From Rhodospirillales bacterium (lineage in GTDB: Bacteria; Pseudomonadota; Alphaproteobacteria; Rhodospirillales; 2-12-FULL-67-15): a DNA stretch of 44,194 bases. The notes beneath the pieces are model-generated. The model saw only the letters and a list, made by a program, of their open reading frames with translations. It was not told the DNA's origin and made no database searches. This document shows, piece by piece, positions 8,446 through 16,396 of this stretch (the stretch's first letter is position 1; each line of letters opens with the position of its first letter). The position numbers and the translations under genes were made by a program. The stretch spans positions 1-44,194 of the forward strand of contig VGZQ01000017.1 in the NCBI GenBank assembly GCA_016872535.1, in the 5' to 3' direction.

Positions 8446-11172
8446 ATGTTCGCATTGGGCCCGCTCAGCTTTGCCGCGCCGTGGGCGCTGCTCGGCGCGC
8501 TCGCGCTACCGGCGCTCTGGTTCCTGCTCCGCCTGATTCCGCCGAGCCCGCGCGAGGTAGTGTTTCCGCCGGTCCGCATCCTGATGGCGCTCGCGCGGCG
8601 CGACGAAACCTCGGCCACCACGCCGCCGTGGCTGATCGCGCTCCGGTTTGCGCTCGCCGCCGCCGTCATTCTCGGGCTCGCGCACCCGATCCTCAATGCC
8701 GAGCCGGGGTTGAAGGGCACCGGGCCCTTGGCGCTGGTGATCGACGACGGCTGGGGCGCGGCCAAGGGCTGGAACGAACGTATCGCCGCCGCGCAACGGC
8801 TCGTCGACCGCGCCGGGCGCGAGGGGCGCGCGGTGATCGTGCTCGGTACCGCGGCGAAGCCCGAGCCGCCGGCGGTGACCCCGCTCGCCGCCGCCGCGGC
8901 GCGCAAGTTGGTCGAATCCCTGCGACCGAAACCGTGGCTCGCCGAGCGGCGCGCGGTCGGCGACGCGCTCGCCCAATGGGGCGAGGCCAACCGCTCGCCG
9001 CCGTTTCCGCTGGCGTGGCTGAGCGACGGGCTCGAAGCGGCCGAAGGCGAGGCGCGCGCCTTCGCCGAGCAGCTCGGCCGCTCCGGCCCGGTCCTGTTCG
9101 CCGAACCGCCGGGCGAGCGGCTGCCGCTGCTGCTGCGCCCGCCGAGGAGCGAAGGCGATGCCCTCGTCCTTTCCGCCGAACGGCCGAGCGCCGGCGCGCG
9201 CCGCGAAATTTCCGTGATCGCCCACGGCGACGACGGCCGTCCACTCGCGCGCGAACGGCTCGCGCTCCCCCAGGGCCGCACCAACGGCGAGGCGCGCATG
9301 GCGTTGCCCTCGGAATTGCGCAACCGGCTTGCCCGCCTCGAGATCGAAAACGAAACCGGGGCGGGCGCGGTCGCGCTCGCGGACGAACGCTGGCGCCGCC
9401 GCCCGGTCGGCCTCGCGTCCGTCGGCACCGGGCGGGAGGATCAGCCGTTGCTCGGCGATCTCTATTACCTGGAGCGGGCGCTGGAGCCGTGGGCGGAGGC
9501 CAGGCGCGGCGCTCTCGCCGACCTGCTCGCGCGGCCGCTCGCCGTGCTGGTGCTTGCCGACCCGGCGCCGTTGCCCGCGGCCGAGGCGGGCGCGGTGGTG
9601 CGCTGGATCGAAGCGGGCGGCGTCGCCGTGCGCTTCGCGGGGCCCAGGCTCGCGGTCGCGACGCAGGCGGTTGGCGCCGAATCGGCCGATCCGCTGTTGC
9701 CGGTGCGGTTGCGCGCGGGTGATCGAGTTGTCGGCGGCGCTTTGACCTGGGAACGCCCGGTGGAATTGGCGCCGTTCGACGACAAGAGCCCGTTCTTCGG
9801 GTTGGCGGTGTCGGCCGACGTGCGCGTGCGCCGCCAAGTGCTGGCCGAGCCCGCGCTCGACCTCGCCGAACGGACCTGGGCGCGTCTCGCCGACGGTACG
9901 CCCCTGGTCACCGCCGCGCGCAAGGGCAAGGGGTGGCTGGTGCTGGTCCACGTCACCGCCAACGCGCAGTGGTCGGATTTACCGCTGTCGGGCCTGTTCG
10001 TCGGCATGCTGCAACGGGTGGTGGCGCTGAGCCAGGGCGTGGCGTCGCACTTGCCCGGCCCGCCGCTCGCGCCCGAAGCGACCCTCGACGGCTTCGGCCG
10101 TCTCGGCGCGCCGCCGGCGGACGCCCAGGCGATCCCGTCCGAAGCCTTCGCCAGGACGCGCGTCGGCCCGCGCCATCCGCCCGGATTCTACGGCGAGCGG
10201 GGCGGGGTGCGCGCGCTCAACCTCGCCGATTCGGTTCCGGCGCTGAAGACGTTTCCGCGCCCGGCCAACGTCGAGGCGATGGCCTACGGCGCGAGCGTCG
10301 AAACCGACCTGCGTCCCTGGCTGCTCGGGCTCGCGTTCCTGCTGCTGCTCGCCGATCTGGCGGCGAGCCTCGCCTTGCGTGGCCATCTCGCGTTGCCCCG
10401 CCGCGCGGCATTCGCGCTGCTGGCGACGGCGCTGGCGGCTTTCCCCGCCGCCGCGCAACCCCAGCGGCCGGACGCGGAGGCTTCCGCGATCGCCGCGAGC
10501 GCCGATCCGACGATCGCTTATGTCCTCACCGGCAATCGCGAGATCGACGAAACCAGCCGCGCCGGTCTCGAGGGCCTCGGCGTCATTCTTCGCCGGCGCA
10601 CGGCGGCGGAAATGGGGCCGCCGGTCGGCATCGATCCGGCACGGGACGAACTCAGCTTCTATCCGTTGATCTATTGGCCGCTCGGCGGCGGGCAGCGCCC
10701 GCTCGACGCGGGCGCGGCCGAGCGTCTCAACGAATACATGCGCCGGGGCGGCACCATCCTGTTCGATTCGCGCGGCGGCGAAGGCGAAAGCCTGCTCGGC
10801 ATGCGCGCGCTGGCGCGCCAACTCGACTTGCCGGCGCTGGAGCCGGTCGGACCGGATCACGTGCTCACGCGTACGTTCTATCTGCTGCGGGAGTTTCCGG
10901 GGCGCCATGTCGGCGGGCGGTTGTGGGTCGAACGCGCGGGCGAGCGCGTCAACGACGGCGTCTCCTCGGTCATCGCCGGCAGCGGCGATTGGGCCGCGGC
11001 CTGGGCGGTGGATGACCGGCATCGCCCCCTCTACCCGGTGGTTCCGGGGGGCGAGCGCCAGCGCGAATACGCCTACCGCTTCGGCGTCAACGTGGTGATG
11101 TACGTGCTGACCGGCAACTACAAGTCGGACCAGGTTCACGTGCCCGCGATCATGCAGAGGCTCCGGCGATGA
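8446..11172 (+). CDS. BatA-like / DUF4159 membrane protein
   Basis: 908-residue protein in three parts. Residues 1-80 match the aerotolerance-regulator (BatA) N-terminus with two membrane helices (about 5-28 and 60-78). The middle (about 90-620) is a VWA-like and beta-rich periplasmic-type region. Its would-be MIDAS reads V-I-D100-D101-G-W-G, not DxSxS, so metal binding is probably lost; a later L-S-D-G resembles the VWA L-T-D-G. A second membrane pair lies at about 623-670. DUF4159 then spans about 688-906, starting T-I-A-Y-V-L-T-G-N and including Y-P-L-I-Y-W-P-L-G-G-G. ATG 8446 follows the DUF58 stop by 17 bases. The last codon overlaps the next start (ATGA). The fusion order is common in alphaproteobacteria; function is unknown. 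Confidence 0.87.
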   Translation: MFALGPLSFAAPWALLGALALPALWFLLRLIPPSPREVVFPPVRILMALARRDETSATTPPWLIALRFALAAAVILGLAHPILNAEPGLKGTGPLALVIDDGWGAAKGWNERIAAAQRLVDRAGREGRAVIVLGTAAKPEPPAVTPLAAAAARKLVESLRPKPWLAERRAVGDALAQWGEANRSPPFPLAWLSDGLEAAEGEARAFAEQLGRSGPVLFAEPPGERLPLLLRPPRSEGDALVLSAERPSAGARREISVIAHGDDGRPLARERLALPQGRTNGEARMALPSELRNRLARLEIENETGAGAVALADERWRRRPVGLASVGTGREDQPLLGDLYYLERALEPWAEARRGALADLLARPLAVLVLADPAPLPAAEAGAVVRWIEAGGVAVRFAGPRLAVATQAVGAESADPLLPVRLRAGDRVVGGALTWERPVELAPFDDKSPFFGLAVSADVRVRRQVLAEPALDLAERTWARLADGTPLVTAARKGKGWLVLVHVTANAQWSDLPLSGLFVGMLQRVVALSQGVASHLPGPPLAPEATLDGFGRLGAPPADAQAIPSEAFARTRVGPRHPPGFYGERGGVRALNLADSVPALKTFPRPANVEAMAYGASVETDLRPWLLGLAFLLLLADLAASLALRGHLALPRRAAFALLATALAAFPAAAQPQRPDAEASAIAASADPTIAYVLTGNREIDETSRAGLEGLGVILRRRTAAEMGPPVGIDPARDELSFYPLIYWPLGGGQRPLDAGAAERLNEYMRRGGTILFDSRGGEGESLLGMRALARQLDLPALEPVGPDHVLTRTFYLLREFPGRHVGGRLWVERAGERVNDGVSSVIAGSGDWAAAWAVDDRHRPLYPVVPGGERQREYAYRFGVNVVMYVLTGNYKSDQVHVPAIMQRLRR

Positions 11173-13292
11173 CCAGCGTCGTCTTCGCGCCGCTCGTGCC
11201 GTTGGCCTTGGCGCTGCCGGCCGTCGCCTTGGCGATTCTGCTGCTCGGGTTCGCGTTCTGGCGCCGGGCGCCGGGGGTGGTTTTCCGCGCCGTGGCCTTC
11301 GCTTTGCTCGCGCTCGCGATGTTGGATCCCCGGCTCGCCGAGGAAACGCGCGAACCGCGCCCCGACATCGCCGTGATCGCGCTCGATCGCAGCGCCAGCC
11401 AATCGGTGGACGGCAGGCCCGAACGCACCGACGCCGGGCTAGCCCAATTGCGCGCGGCGCTGGCCAGGCTCGGCAACGTCGAGGTGCGCGAGATCGAGGT
11501 CAAGGACGACGGCCGCGGTCCCGGCCCGGGCGGCGAGGCCGAAGGCACGCGGCTTTACGCGGCGCTCGAGCGCGCGCTGGCTCAGGCGCCGCGCGGCCGG
11601 CTCGGGGCCGCGTTCCTGCTGACCGACGGCCAAGCGCACGACGCGCCCGATGCGGATACGGCGAAAGCCTCCGGTCCCGCCGCGCCGGTCCACGTTTTGC
11701 TCACCGGTCGGCCGGGCGAGCGCGACCGGCGCATGGTGGTCGAGCAGGCGCCCGGTTTCGCCATCGTCGGCAAGGAAGCGAGCATCGTCTATCGCATCGA
11801 CGACGCGGAGGCCGGCGCGAGCCCGGTGACCGGGCGCCGGCTGGCGCGGGTGCGCATCGTCCGCGACGGCCGCGAGGCCGAAAACGCGCTGGTGCCGGTG
11901 GGCGCGCCGCAGACCCACACCTATGTCGTCGAGCACGCCGGGCCGACGCTGGTCGAGATCGAGGTTGAGGCGGTCGCGGGCGAGTTGACGCCCGTCAACA
12001 ACCGCGCGCTGGTGGCCGTCAACGGCGTGCGCGATCGGCTCAAGGTGCTGCTGGTTTCCGGCCAGCCGCACGCGGGCGAGCGCACGTGGCGCAATCTCTT
12101 GAAATCCGACCCGGCGGTGGAGTTGATCCACTTCACGATCCTGCGCCCGCCGGAAAAGGACGATTTCACGCCGATCGTCGAATTGGCACTGATTCCGTTT
12201 CCGGTCCAGGAGCTGTTCGAGGCCCGGCTCAAGGAATTCGACCTGATCGTGTTCGACCGCTATCTCGAGCGCGACATCATCCCGCCGTCGCATTTCCGCA
12301 ACATAGAGCGCTACGTGCGCGACGGCGGCGCGCTGCTGTTGGCGGCGGGGCCCGAGTTCGCTGGCGCGCGCAGCCTCGCCCGCACGGCGGTCAGCGCGAT
12401 CCTGCCCGCGCGTCCGACCGGACGGGTGACGGAAGGCCCCTTTCGCCCGGCGCTGACCGACACCGGTCGGCGCCATCCGGTGACCGCCGATTTGACGCCC
12501 CCCGCCCAAACATCGGGCGCGGCGCGGGCGACCGAACCGACTCCCTGGGGCCGCTGGTTCCGGCTGATCGAATCGGTGCCGACCTCCGGGCACGCGCTGC
12601 TCGACGCGGGCGACGGCCGCCCGCTCCTGATGGTCGACCGGGTCGACAAGGGCCGGGTCGCGCTGTTCGCTTCCGACCACATCTGGCTGTGGGCGCGCGG
12701 TTACGACCGGGGCGGGCCGCACGCCGAAATTCTCCGCCGGCTGGTGCACTGGCTGATGAAGGAGCCGGACCTGGAGGAAGAGCGCCTGACCGCCGAAGGC
12801 AAGGACGCGGAGATCATCGTTACCCGTCGCAGCCTCGCCGACGATCCGGCGACCGTCACCGTCACCGCGCCTTCGGGCCGGGCGACGACGGTCGAATTGA
12901 AATCCGATCCGGCGACGCCGGGACGGGCGAGCACCCGCGTGGCCGCCGCCGAACGGGGGCTTTATCGCGCGAGCGACGGAACGCGGACGGCGGTCGCCGT
13001 GGTCGGCGCGCTCAGTTCGCTCGAATTCGCGGATTTGCGCGCCAACGCCGACAAGCTCGCGCCGCTCGCGGCGGCGACCGGCGGCGGGGTCTTCTGGCTG
13101 GCGAACGGATTGCCGGAAGCGCGTGGCGTCAAGCCCGGACGCGACGCGGCCGGGCGCGGCTGGATGGGGCTTCGCCGCAACGACGCGTTCGCCGTCACCG
13201 GCGCGCGCCAAGTTCCGCTGCTGCCGGCGCTCCTGGTGCTGGCGGCGGCGTTCGCCGCGCTCGGGCTCGCCTGGTGGCGGGAAGGGCGTTGA
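11169..13292 (+). CDS. membrane protein with VWA and class I glutamine-amidotransferase-like domains
   Basis: 707-residue protein with two N-terminal membrane helices (about 5-27 and 33-51), a VWA-like domain, an amidotransferase-like fold and a C-terminal helix (about 683-702). The VWA part has a MIDAS-type D73-R-S75-A-S77 and the strand motif L-L-T152-D153-G154. The region around residues 285-490 (K-V-L-L-V-S-G-Q-P-H, F-D-L-I-V-F-D-R-Y, Y-V-R-D-G-G-A-L-L-L-A-A-G-P) looks like the GATase1-like fold seen in BatA-neighbour proteins. I see no catalytic Cys-His-Glu triad, so it is probably not an active amidotransferase. It starts inside the DUF4159 stop codon. Likely a membrane partner in the MoxR complex (inference). 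Confidence 0.83.
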   Translation: MTSVVFAPLVPLALALPAVALAILLLGFAFWRRAPGVVFRAVAFALLALAMLDPRLAEETREPRPDIAVIALDRSASQSVDGRPERTDAGLAQLRAALARLGNVEVREIEVKDDGRGPGPGGEAEGTRLYAALERALAQAPRGRLGAAFLLTDGQAHDAPDADTAKASGPAAPVHVLLTGRPGERDRRMVVEQAPGFAIVGKEASIVYRIDDAEAGASPVTGRRLARVRIVRDGREAENALVPVGAPQTHTYVVEHAGPTLVEIEVEAVAGELTPVNNRALVAVNGVRDRLKVLLVSGQPHAGERTWRNLLKSDPAVELIHFTILRPPEKDDFTPIVELALIPFPVQELFEARLKEFDLIVFDRYLERDIIPPSHFRNIERYVRDGGALLLAAGPEFAGARSLARTAVSAILPARPTGRVTEGPFRPALTDTGRRHPVTADLTPPAQTSGAARATEPTPWGRWFRLIESVPTSGHALLDAGDGRPLLMVDRVDKGRVALFASDHIWLWARGYDRGGPHAEILRRLVHWLMKEPDLEEERLTAEGKDAEIIVTRRSLADDPATVTVTAPSGRATTVELKSDPATPGRASTRVAAAERGLYRASDGTRTAVAVVGALSSLEFADLRANADKLAPLAAATGGGVFWLANGLPEARGVKPGRDAAGRGWMGLRRNDAFAVTGARQVPLLPALLVLAAAFAALGLAWWREGR

Positions 13293-13305
13293 AGGGTTTC
13301 AACGC
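13286..13305. terminator. perfect hairpin between convergent genes, possible bidirectional terminator
   Basis: GCGTTGAA at 13286-13293 and TTCAACGC at 13298-13305 form an 8-bp perfect stem with a GGGT loop. The stop codons of both convergent genes (13290-13292 plus, 13299-13301 minus) lie inside the stem. No clear T tract follows on either strand, so termination strength is uncertain. Confidence 0.4.
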
Positions 13306-13619
13306 GGCTTCAGGGCGCGAATGTAGGCGATCAGGTCCTCGATCTCGGCGCGACTGTGGTTGAAGTCGGGCATCGGCGGATGGGGTGCGGCGAGCCAGCC
13401 GCGCAGCCGCGCGTCGGTATAGGCCGGGTCGGCGGCCATCTGCGCGAACGGCGGGCCCGCGTCCGATCCGGCGCGCGCTTCCGCGCCGGGAACATGGCAC
13501 GAGACGCACCAGCGCTTGGCGAGATCGGCGCCGCGCTCCGAATCGGCGGCCCTCGTTGCCGCGAGCGGCAGGATCAGCGCCAGCGTCCAAACGAGCCACT
13601 TCGCGGGCGACTTCGACAC
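13299..13619 (-). CDS. small secreted c-type cytochrome
   Basis: 106-residue monoheme cytochrome c for the periplasm. A signal peptide covers about residues 1-24 (hydrophobic core T-L-A-L-I-L-P-L, cleavage after T-R-A). Heme attachment is C38-V-S-C41-H42, with H42 the proximal ligand. M83 in H-P-P-M-P-D-F-N is the likely sixth ligand. The final helix E-I-E-D-L-I-A-Y-I-R-A-L is typical of class I cytochromes. The start is GTG at 13619, chosen for the strong GGGGGAG site 8 bases upstream; the next in-frame ATG lies much further up, inside unrelated sequence. It converges on the VWA/amidotransferase-like gene. Redox partners are not evident. Confidence 0.85.
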   Translation of the reverse strand: MSKSPAKWLVWTLALILPLAATRAADSERGADLAKRWCVSCHVPGAEARAGSDAGPPFAQMAADPAYTDARLRGWLAAPHPPMPDFNHSRAEIEDLIAYIRALKPR

Positions 13620-13714
13620 GTGCGGCGCTCCCCCGGCTTTTGTGCTACATATCCGCTTATCACGTAGTCGGAACCGGCGCGATCCGCAACGAGGCCGCAC
13701 CGGGATCGGACGGG

Positions 13715-14581
13715 ATGGGGCATATGGTCCGAATCGGGCGCTTGGCGGCGCGCGCTTGGGCGCATGCGGCGGTTGGCGCAGCATTGTTGGGCGCGGGCCT
13801 GGCGGCCGCCGTTGCGGCCGAACCGGAAAGCGTGGATTTGGAATTGGTGCTGGCCGTCGACGTCTCCGGCAGCATCGACCAGGAGGAAGCCGCGCTGCAA
13901 AGGCGCGGTTATGTCGCCGCCCTGCAGGACGAACGGGTGGTCAACGCCATCAAAACCGGCTTTCACGGGCGAATCGGCGTTACCTATTTCGAATGGGCCG
14001 GCATCCACCATCGGCGCACGGTCGCCGATTGGACCACGATCGGCGACACGGCCTCGGCCCGGGCGTTCGCTGACTGGATCGCGGCGCAGAGCATCAGCGC
14101 CGGGGCCTGGACTTCGATTTCCGGGGCGATCGACTACGCGCTGCAGCGCTTCGCCGACAGCCCCTACAAAAGCCGCCGGCGCGTGCTCGACATTTCCGGC
14201 GACGGGCCCAACAACAACGGCCCCTACGTGATCGAATGGCGCGACCGGGCGCTGGCGCAGGGCATCACCATCAACGGCCTTCCAATCATCAACGAGCGGC
14301 CGAGCCGCTGGGGCTTGCCGCCGTTCATCGACCTCGATCTTTATTTCGAGGATTGCGTCATCGGCGGGCGCGGCGCGTTCATCGTGGTGGCGGAAAGCTT
14401 CGACGACTTCGCCTCCGCCATCCGCCGCAAACTGATCATGGAGATCGCCGACATGCCGCCGTCGCGCGACGGGCGCATTATTCCGGCGCGCACGCATACG
14501 CGCGAGCGCAACCGGGCCGGCCCGCGCCCGCCCTGCGACGCGGGCGAACGCGAACGTTTCCAGCGCCGCCTCGACCCTTGA
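13715..14581 (+). CDS. secreted DUF1194 (VWA) protein, copy 1
   Basis: 288-residue DUF1194 protein with a signal peptide (about residues 1-34, ending A-A-A-V-A-A) and one VWA-like domain. The MIDAS motif D49-V-S51-G-S53-I sits at the end of the first strand (V-D-L-E-L-V-L-A-V). Conserved family blocks include Y-F-E-W-A-G near 90, R-R-V-L-D-I-S-G-D-G-P-N-N-N-G near 155, and a D-C-V-I-G-G-R-G-A-F-I-V-V-A block. Compared with copy 2 it has an extra loop (R-P-S-R-W-G-L-P-P) and an Arg/Pro-rich C-terminal tail of about 45 residues. ATG 13724 is an alternative start. It is separated from copy 2 by 4 bases. Function unknown; VWA domains usually mediate metal-dependent binding. Confidence 0.86.
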   Translation: MGHMVRIGRLAARAWAHAAVGAALLGAGLAAAVAAEPESVDLELVLAVDVSGSIDQEEAALQRRGYVAALQDERVVNAIKTGFHGRIGVTYFEWAGIHHRRTVADWTTIGDTASARAFADWIAAQSISAGAWTSISGAIDYALQRFADSPYKSRRRVLDISGDGPNNNGPYVIEWRDRALAQGITINGLPIINERPSRWGLPPFIDLDLYFEDCVIGGRGAFIVVAESFDDFASAIRRKLIMEIADMPPSRDGRIIPARTHTRERNRAGPRPPCDAGERERFQRRLDP

Positions 14582-14585
14582 GCCG

Positions 14586-15326
14586 ATGACCAGCCGCGGC
14601 GGATTGCACTGGCTTCCGGCGGTCGCGCTTGCGATCGGGGCGGCGTTCGTTCCGTCGGCACCGGCGCGGGCGGCCGACATTCCGGTCGATCTCGAACTGG
14701 TGCTCGCCGCGGACGGCTCCGGCTCGATCGACGACGAGGAGCTGAGGTTCCAGCGCCAAGGCTACGCCGAGGCGCTGGCGCATCCGCGCGTGCTGGCGGC
14801 GATCCAGTCCGGCTTTCACAAGGCGATCGCGGTCGCTTACATCGAATGGGGCGCGCCGCAGTCGCAGCACGTGATCGCCGATTGGACGGTGATCCGCGAC
14901 GAGGCCTCGGCCCGCGCCTTTGGCAAGACCCTGGTCGAATCGCCGCGCGCCGCCTGGGGCTACAACTCGATCTCGAACGCGATCGATTTTTCCGCCCGCC
15001 TGATCGACGCCAACGCTTACAAGGGAACCCGCCGGGTGATCGACGTTTCGGGCGACGGGCCGCAGATCGGCGGCCGCCCGCTGGAAGAGGTGCGGCGCGA
15101 GACGGTGGCGCGCGGCATCACCATCAACGCGCTGGTGATCGAAACCGCGGGCGGAGCGTTGCGCGGCCCGGGTGGCGTCACCTTGGCCGAGCATTACGAG
15201 CGCGACGTGATCGGCGGCGCCGGCGCCTTCATCGCGGTCGCGCGCGAGCGCGCGCGTTTCCCCGAAACCGTGCTCCGAAAACTCGTCTTGGAAATTGCCG
15301 ATCTCAACGCAACGGAGAACCCATGA
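14586..15326 (+). CDS. secreted DUF1194 (VWA) protein, copy 2
   Basis: 246-residue paralogue of the preceding gene. Signal peptide at about residues 1-29 ending A-R-A-A-D. The MIDAS is D43-G-S45-G-S47-I-D-D-E-E. The blocks Y-I-E-W-G-A, R-R-V-I-D-V-S-G-D-G-P and D-V-I-G-G-A-G-A-F-I-A-V-A match copy 1 in order. It lacks the C-terminal extension of copy 1, and the two are clearly diverged, so this is an old tandem duplication. Its stop overlaps the start of the glutathione S-transferase gene (ATGA at 15323), which ties the three genes into one transcript. Confidence 0.87.
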   Translation: MTSRGGLHWLPAVALAIGAAFVPSAPARAADIPVDLELVLAADGSGSIDDEELRFQRQGYAEALAHPRVLAAIQSGFHKAIAVAYIEWGAPQSQHVIADWTVIRDEASARAFGKTLVESPRAAWGYNSISNAIDFSARLIDANAYKGTRRVIDVSGDGPQIGGRPLEEVRRETVARGITINALVIETAGGALRGPGGVTLAEHYERDVIGGAGAFIAVARERARFPETVLRKLVLEIADLNATENP

Positions 15327-15946
15327 TCCTCATCGGCCGCTACCGCTCGCCCTTCGTCCGCCGCGTCGCGGCAAGCATGAAAATCTACGGACTCCCCTAC
15401 GAGCGCCGGGTGCTCTCGACCATTACCGACGGCGAGGCGATCCGCGCGGTCAACCCGATCGGCCGGGTGCCGGCGCTGGTTCTCGATTCGGGCGAAACCT
15501 TGATCGACAGCGCGGCGATCCTCGATTATCTCGACGAACGCGCCGGGCCCGCGCGTGCGCTGGTGCCGCCCCAGGGCGCGGAACGGCGCGAGGTGCTGAA
15601 GGGGGTGGCGCTCGCCATCGGCGCGGTCGAGAAGGCGGTCGCGCTCGCCTACGAACTGCAGCGCCGGCCCGAACACCTGATTTTTCCCGAGTGGGCGGAG
15701 AAATTGAAAGGTCAAACGCGCGCCGGACTTTCTACGCTCGATCGGATTCTCGGCACGGGTCGGGAATGGATCGCGCTTGGCCGACTCACCCAAGCCGACG
15801 TGTCGGCGGTGGCGACCTGGGACTTTCTCGGCAATATGCTGGCGGGCCATTTCGCCGCTGCCGACTTTCCGAACCTCGCGGCGCTGTCGGTGCGCGCCAA
15901 CCGCATGTCTGCCTTCGCCGAAACGCACCCGAGCCTGGACAGCTGA
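15323..15946 (+). CDS. glutathione S-transferase family protein
   Basis: 207-residue cytosolic GST-fold protein. The N-terminal thioredoxin-like domain (about 1-75) has the start motif Y-R-S-P-F-V-R-R-V, with S9 in the position of the catalytic Ser/Cys. It also has the cis-proline motif G-R-V-P-A-L-V-L and the glutathione-binding L-I-D-S-A-A-I-L-D-Y-L-D-E. The helical C-terminal domain contains L-T-Q-A-D-V-S-A-V-A-T. The subclass cannot be fixed by eye. ATG 15323 follows an ACGGAG site and overlaps the DUF1194 stop, so it is cotranscribed. Substrate unknown. Confidence 0.88.
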   Translation: MILIGRYRSPFVRRVAASMKIYGLPYERRVLSTITDGEAIRAVNPIGRVPALVLDSGETLIDSAAILDYLDERAGPARALVPPQGAERREVLKGVALAIGAVEKAVALAYELQRRPEHLIFPEWAEKLKGQTRAGLSTLDRILGTGREWIALGRLTQADVSAVATWDFLGNMLAGHFAAADFPNLAALSVRANRMSAFAETHPSLDS

Positions 15947-15952
15947 TGATCC

Positions 15953-16147
15953 TCAATGCACCGAACCGGACGGGGTGTTGAGCGCCTTCTTCGCCGCGCG
16001 TTCGATGGCCCGCCACATGGCGTGGCCCTCGGCGTCGCCGGCGGCGCGCAACTCTTCGGCGCGCAGCTCCGCCTGCCGGGGAGCGTCCTTGCCGTAGCGG
16101 GCGAGCAATTTACGCACCGCCTGTTGGATAGTGTCGTCGTCGGTCAT
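15953..16147 (-). CDS. small conserved hypothetical protein (64 aa)
   Basis: 64-residue acidic-then-basic helical protein starting M-T-D-D-D-T-I-Q-Q. Its pattern A-E-E-L-R-A-A-G-D-A-E-G-H-A-M-W-R-A-I is reminiscent of small alphaproteobacterial proteins such as DUF6961, but I cannot assign it firmly. No membrane segment, cysteine or catalytic motif is present. ATG 16147 was chosen over an upstream in-frame start at 16243 that would extend into the FNR-box intergenic region. It faces the GST gene with a 6-base gap. A perfect TTGACA hexamer (minus strand, 16275-16280) overlapping the FNR box could serve as its -35. Confidence 0.6.
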   Translation of the reverse strand: MTDDDTIQQAVRKLLARYGKDAPRQAELRAEELRAAGDAEGHAMWRAIERAAKKALNTPSGSVH

Positions 16148-16266
16148 CGTGCGATGCCGCGGTAAGCGAGCGGTCCGATCTCCCATCGCCGGACTCGGGC
16201 TTTTCTTACACGCGCCCAAACCCGTCGATCCCGGCGCGGACACTAGCGCCCTGAAATAATTCGGCC

Positions 16267-16280
16267 TTGATTCTTGTCAA
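16267..16280. promoter_or_regulatory. FNR/FixK-type box upstream of the fnr-like gene
   Basis: TTGAT-TCTT-GTCAA differs from the FNR consensus TTGAT-N4-ATCAA at one position. It is 117 bases before the FNR-type gene and 120 bases before the start of the divergent small gene. On the minus strand the right arm reads TTGACA, a perfect -35 hexamer, so binding could block the divergent promoter. It is the only such site I noticed in an intergenic region of this window. Confidence 0.62.
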
Positions 16281-16396
16281 TATTTTATGGGTTTTCCGGA
16301 GCGCGAGGTTGTATTGCCCGGCCGGCAAACCTAAACTTTACCCAAGGCCCCCCGTAAAATCGGGAGAGCGGGGCGCCCAAGCGAGGCGGAGTACGC

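Noticed and set aside
8112-9428. 438-codon minus-strand frame inside the BatA/DUF4159 gene
   Set aside because: Ser/Arg/Pro-rich shadow; the sense frame has coherent domains and coupled neighbours.
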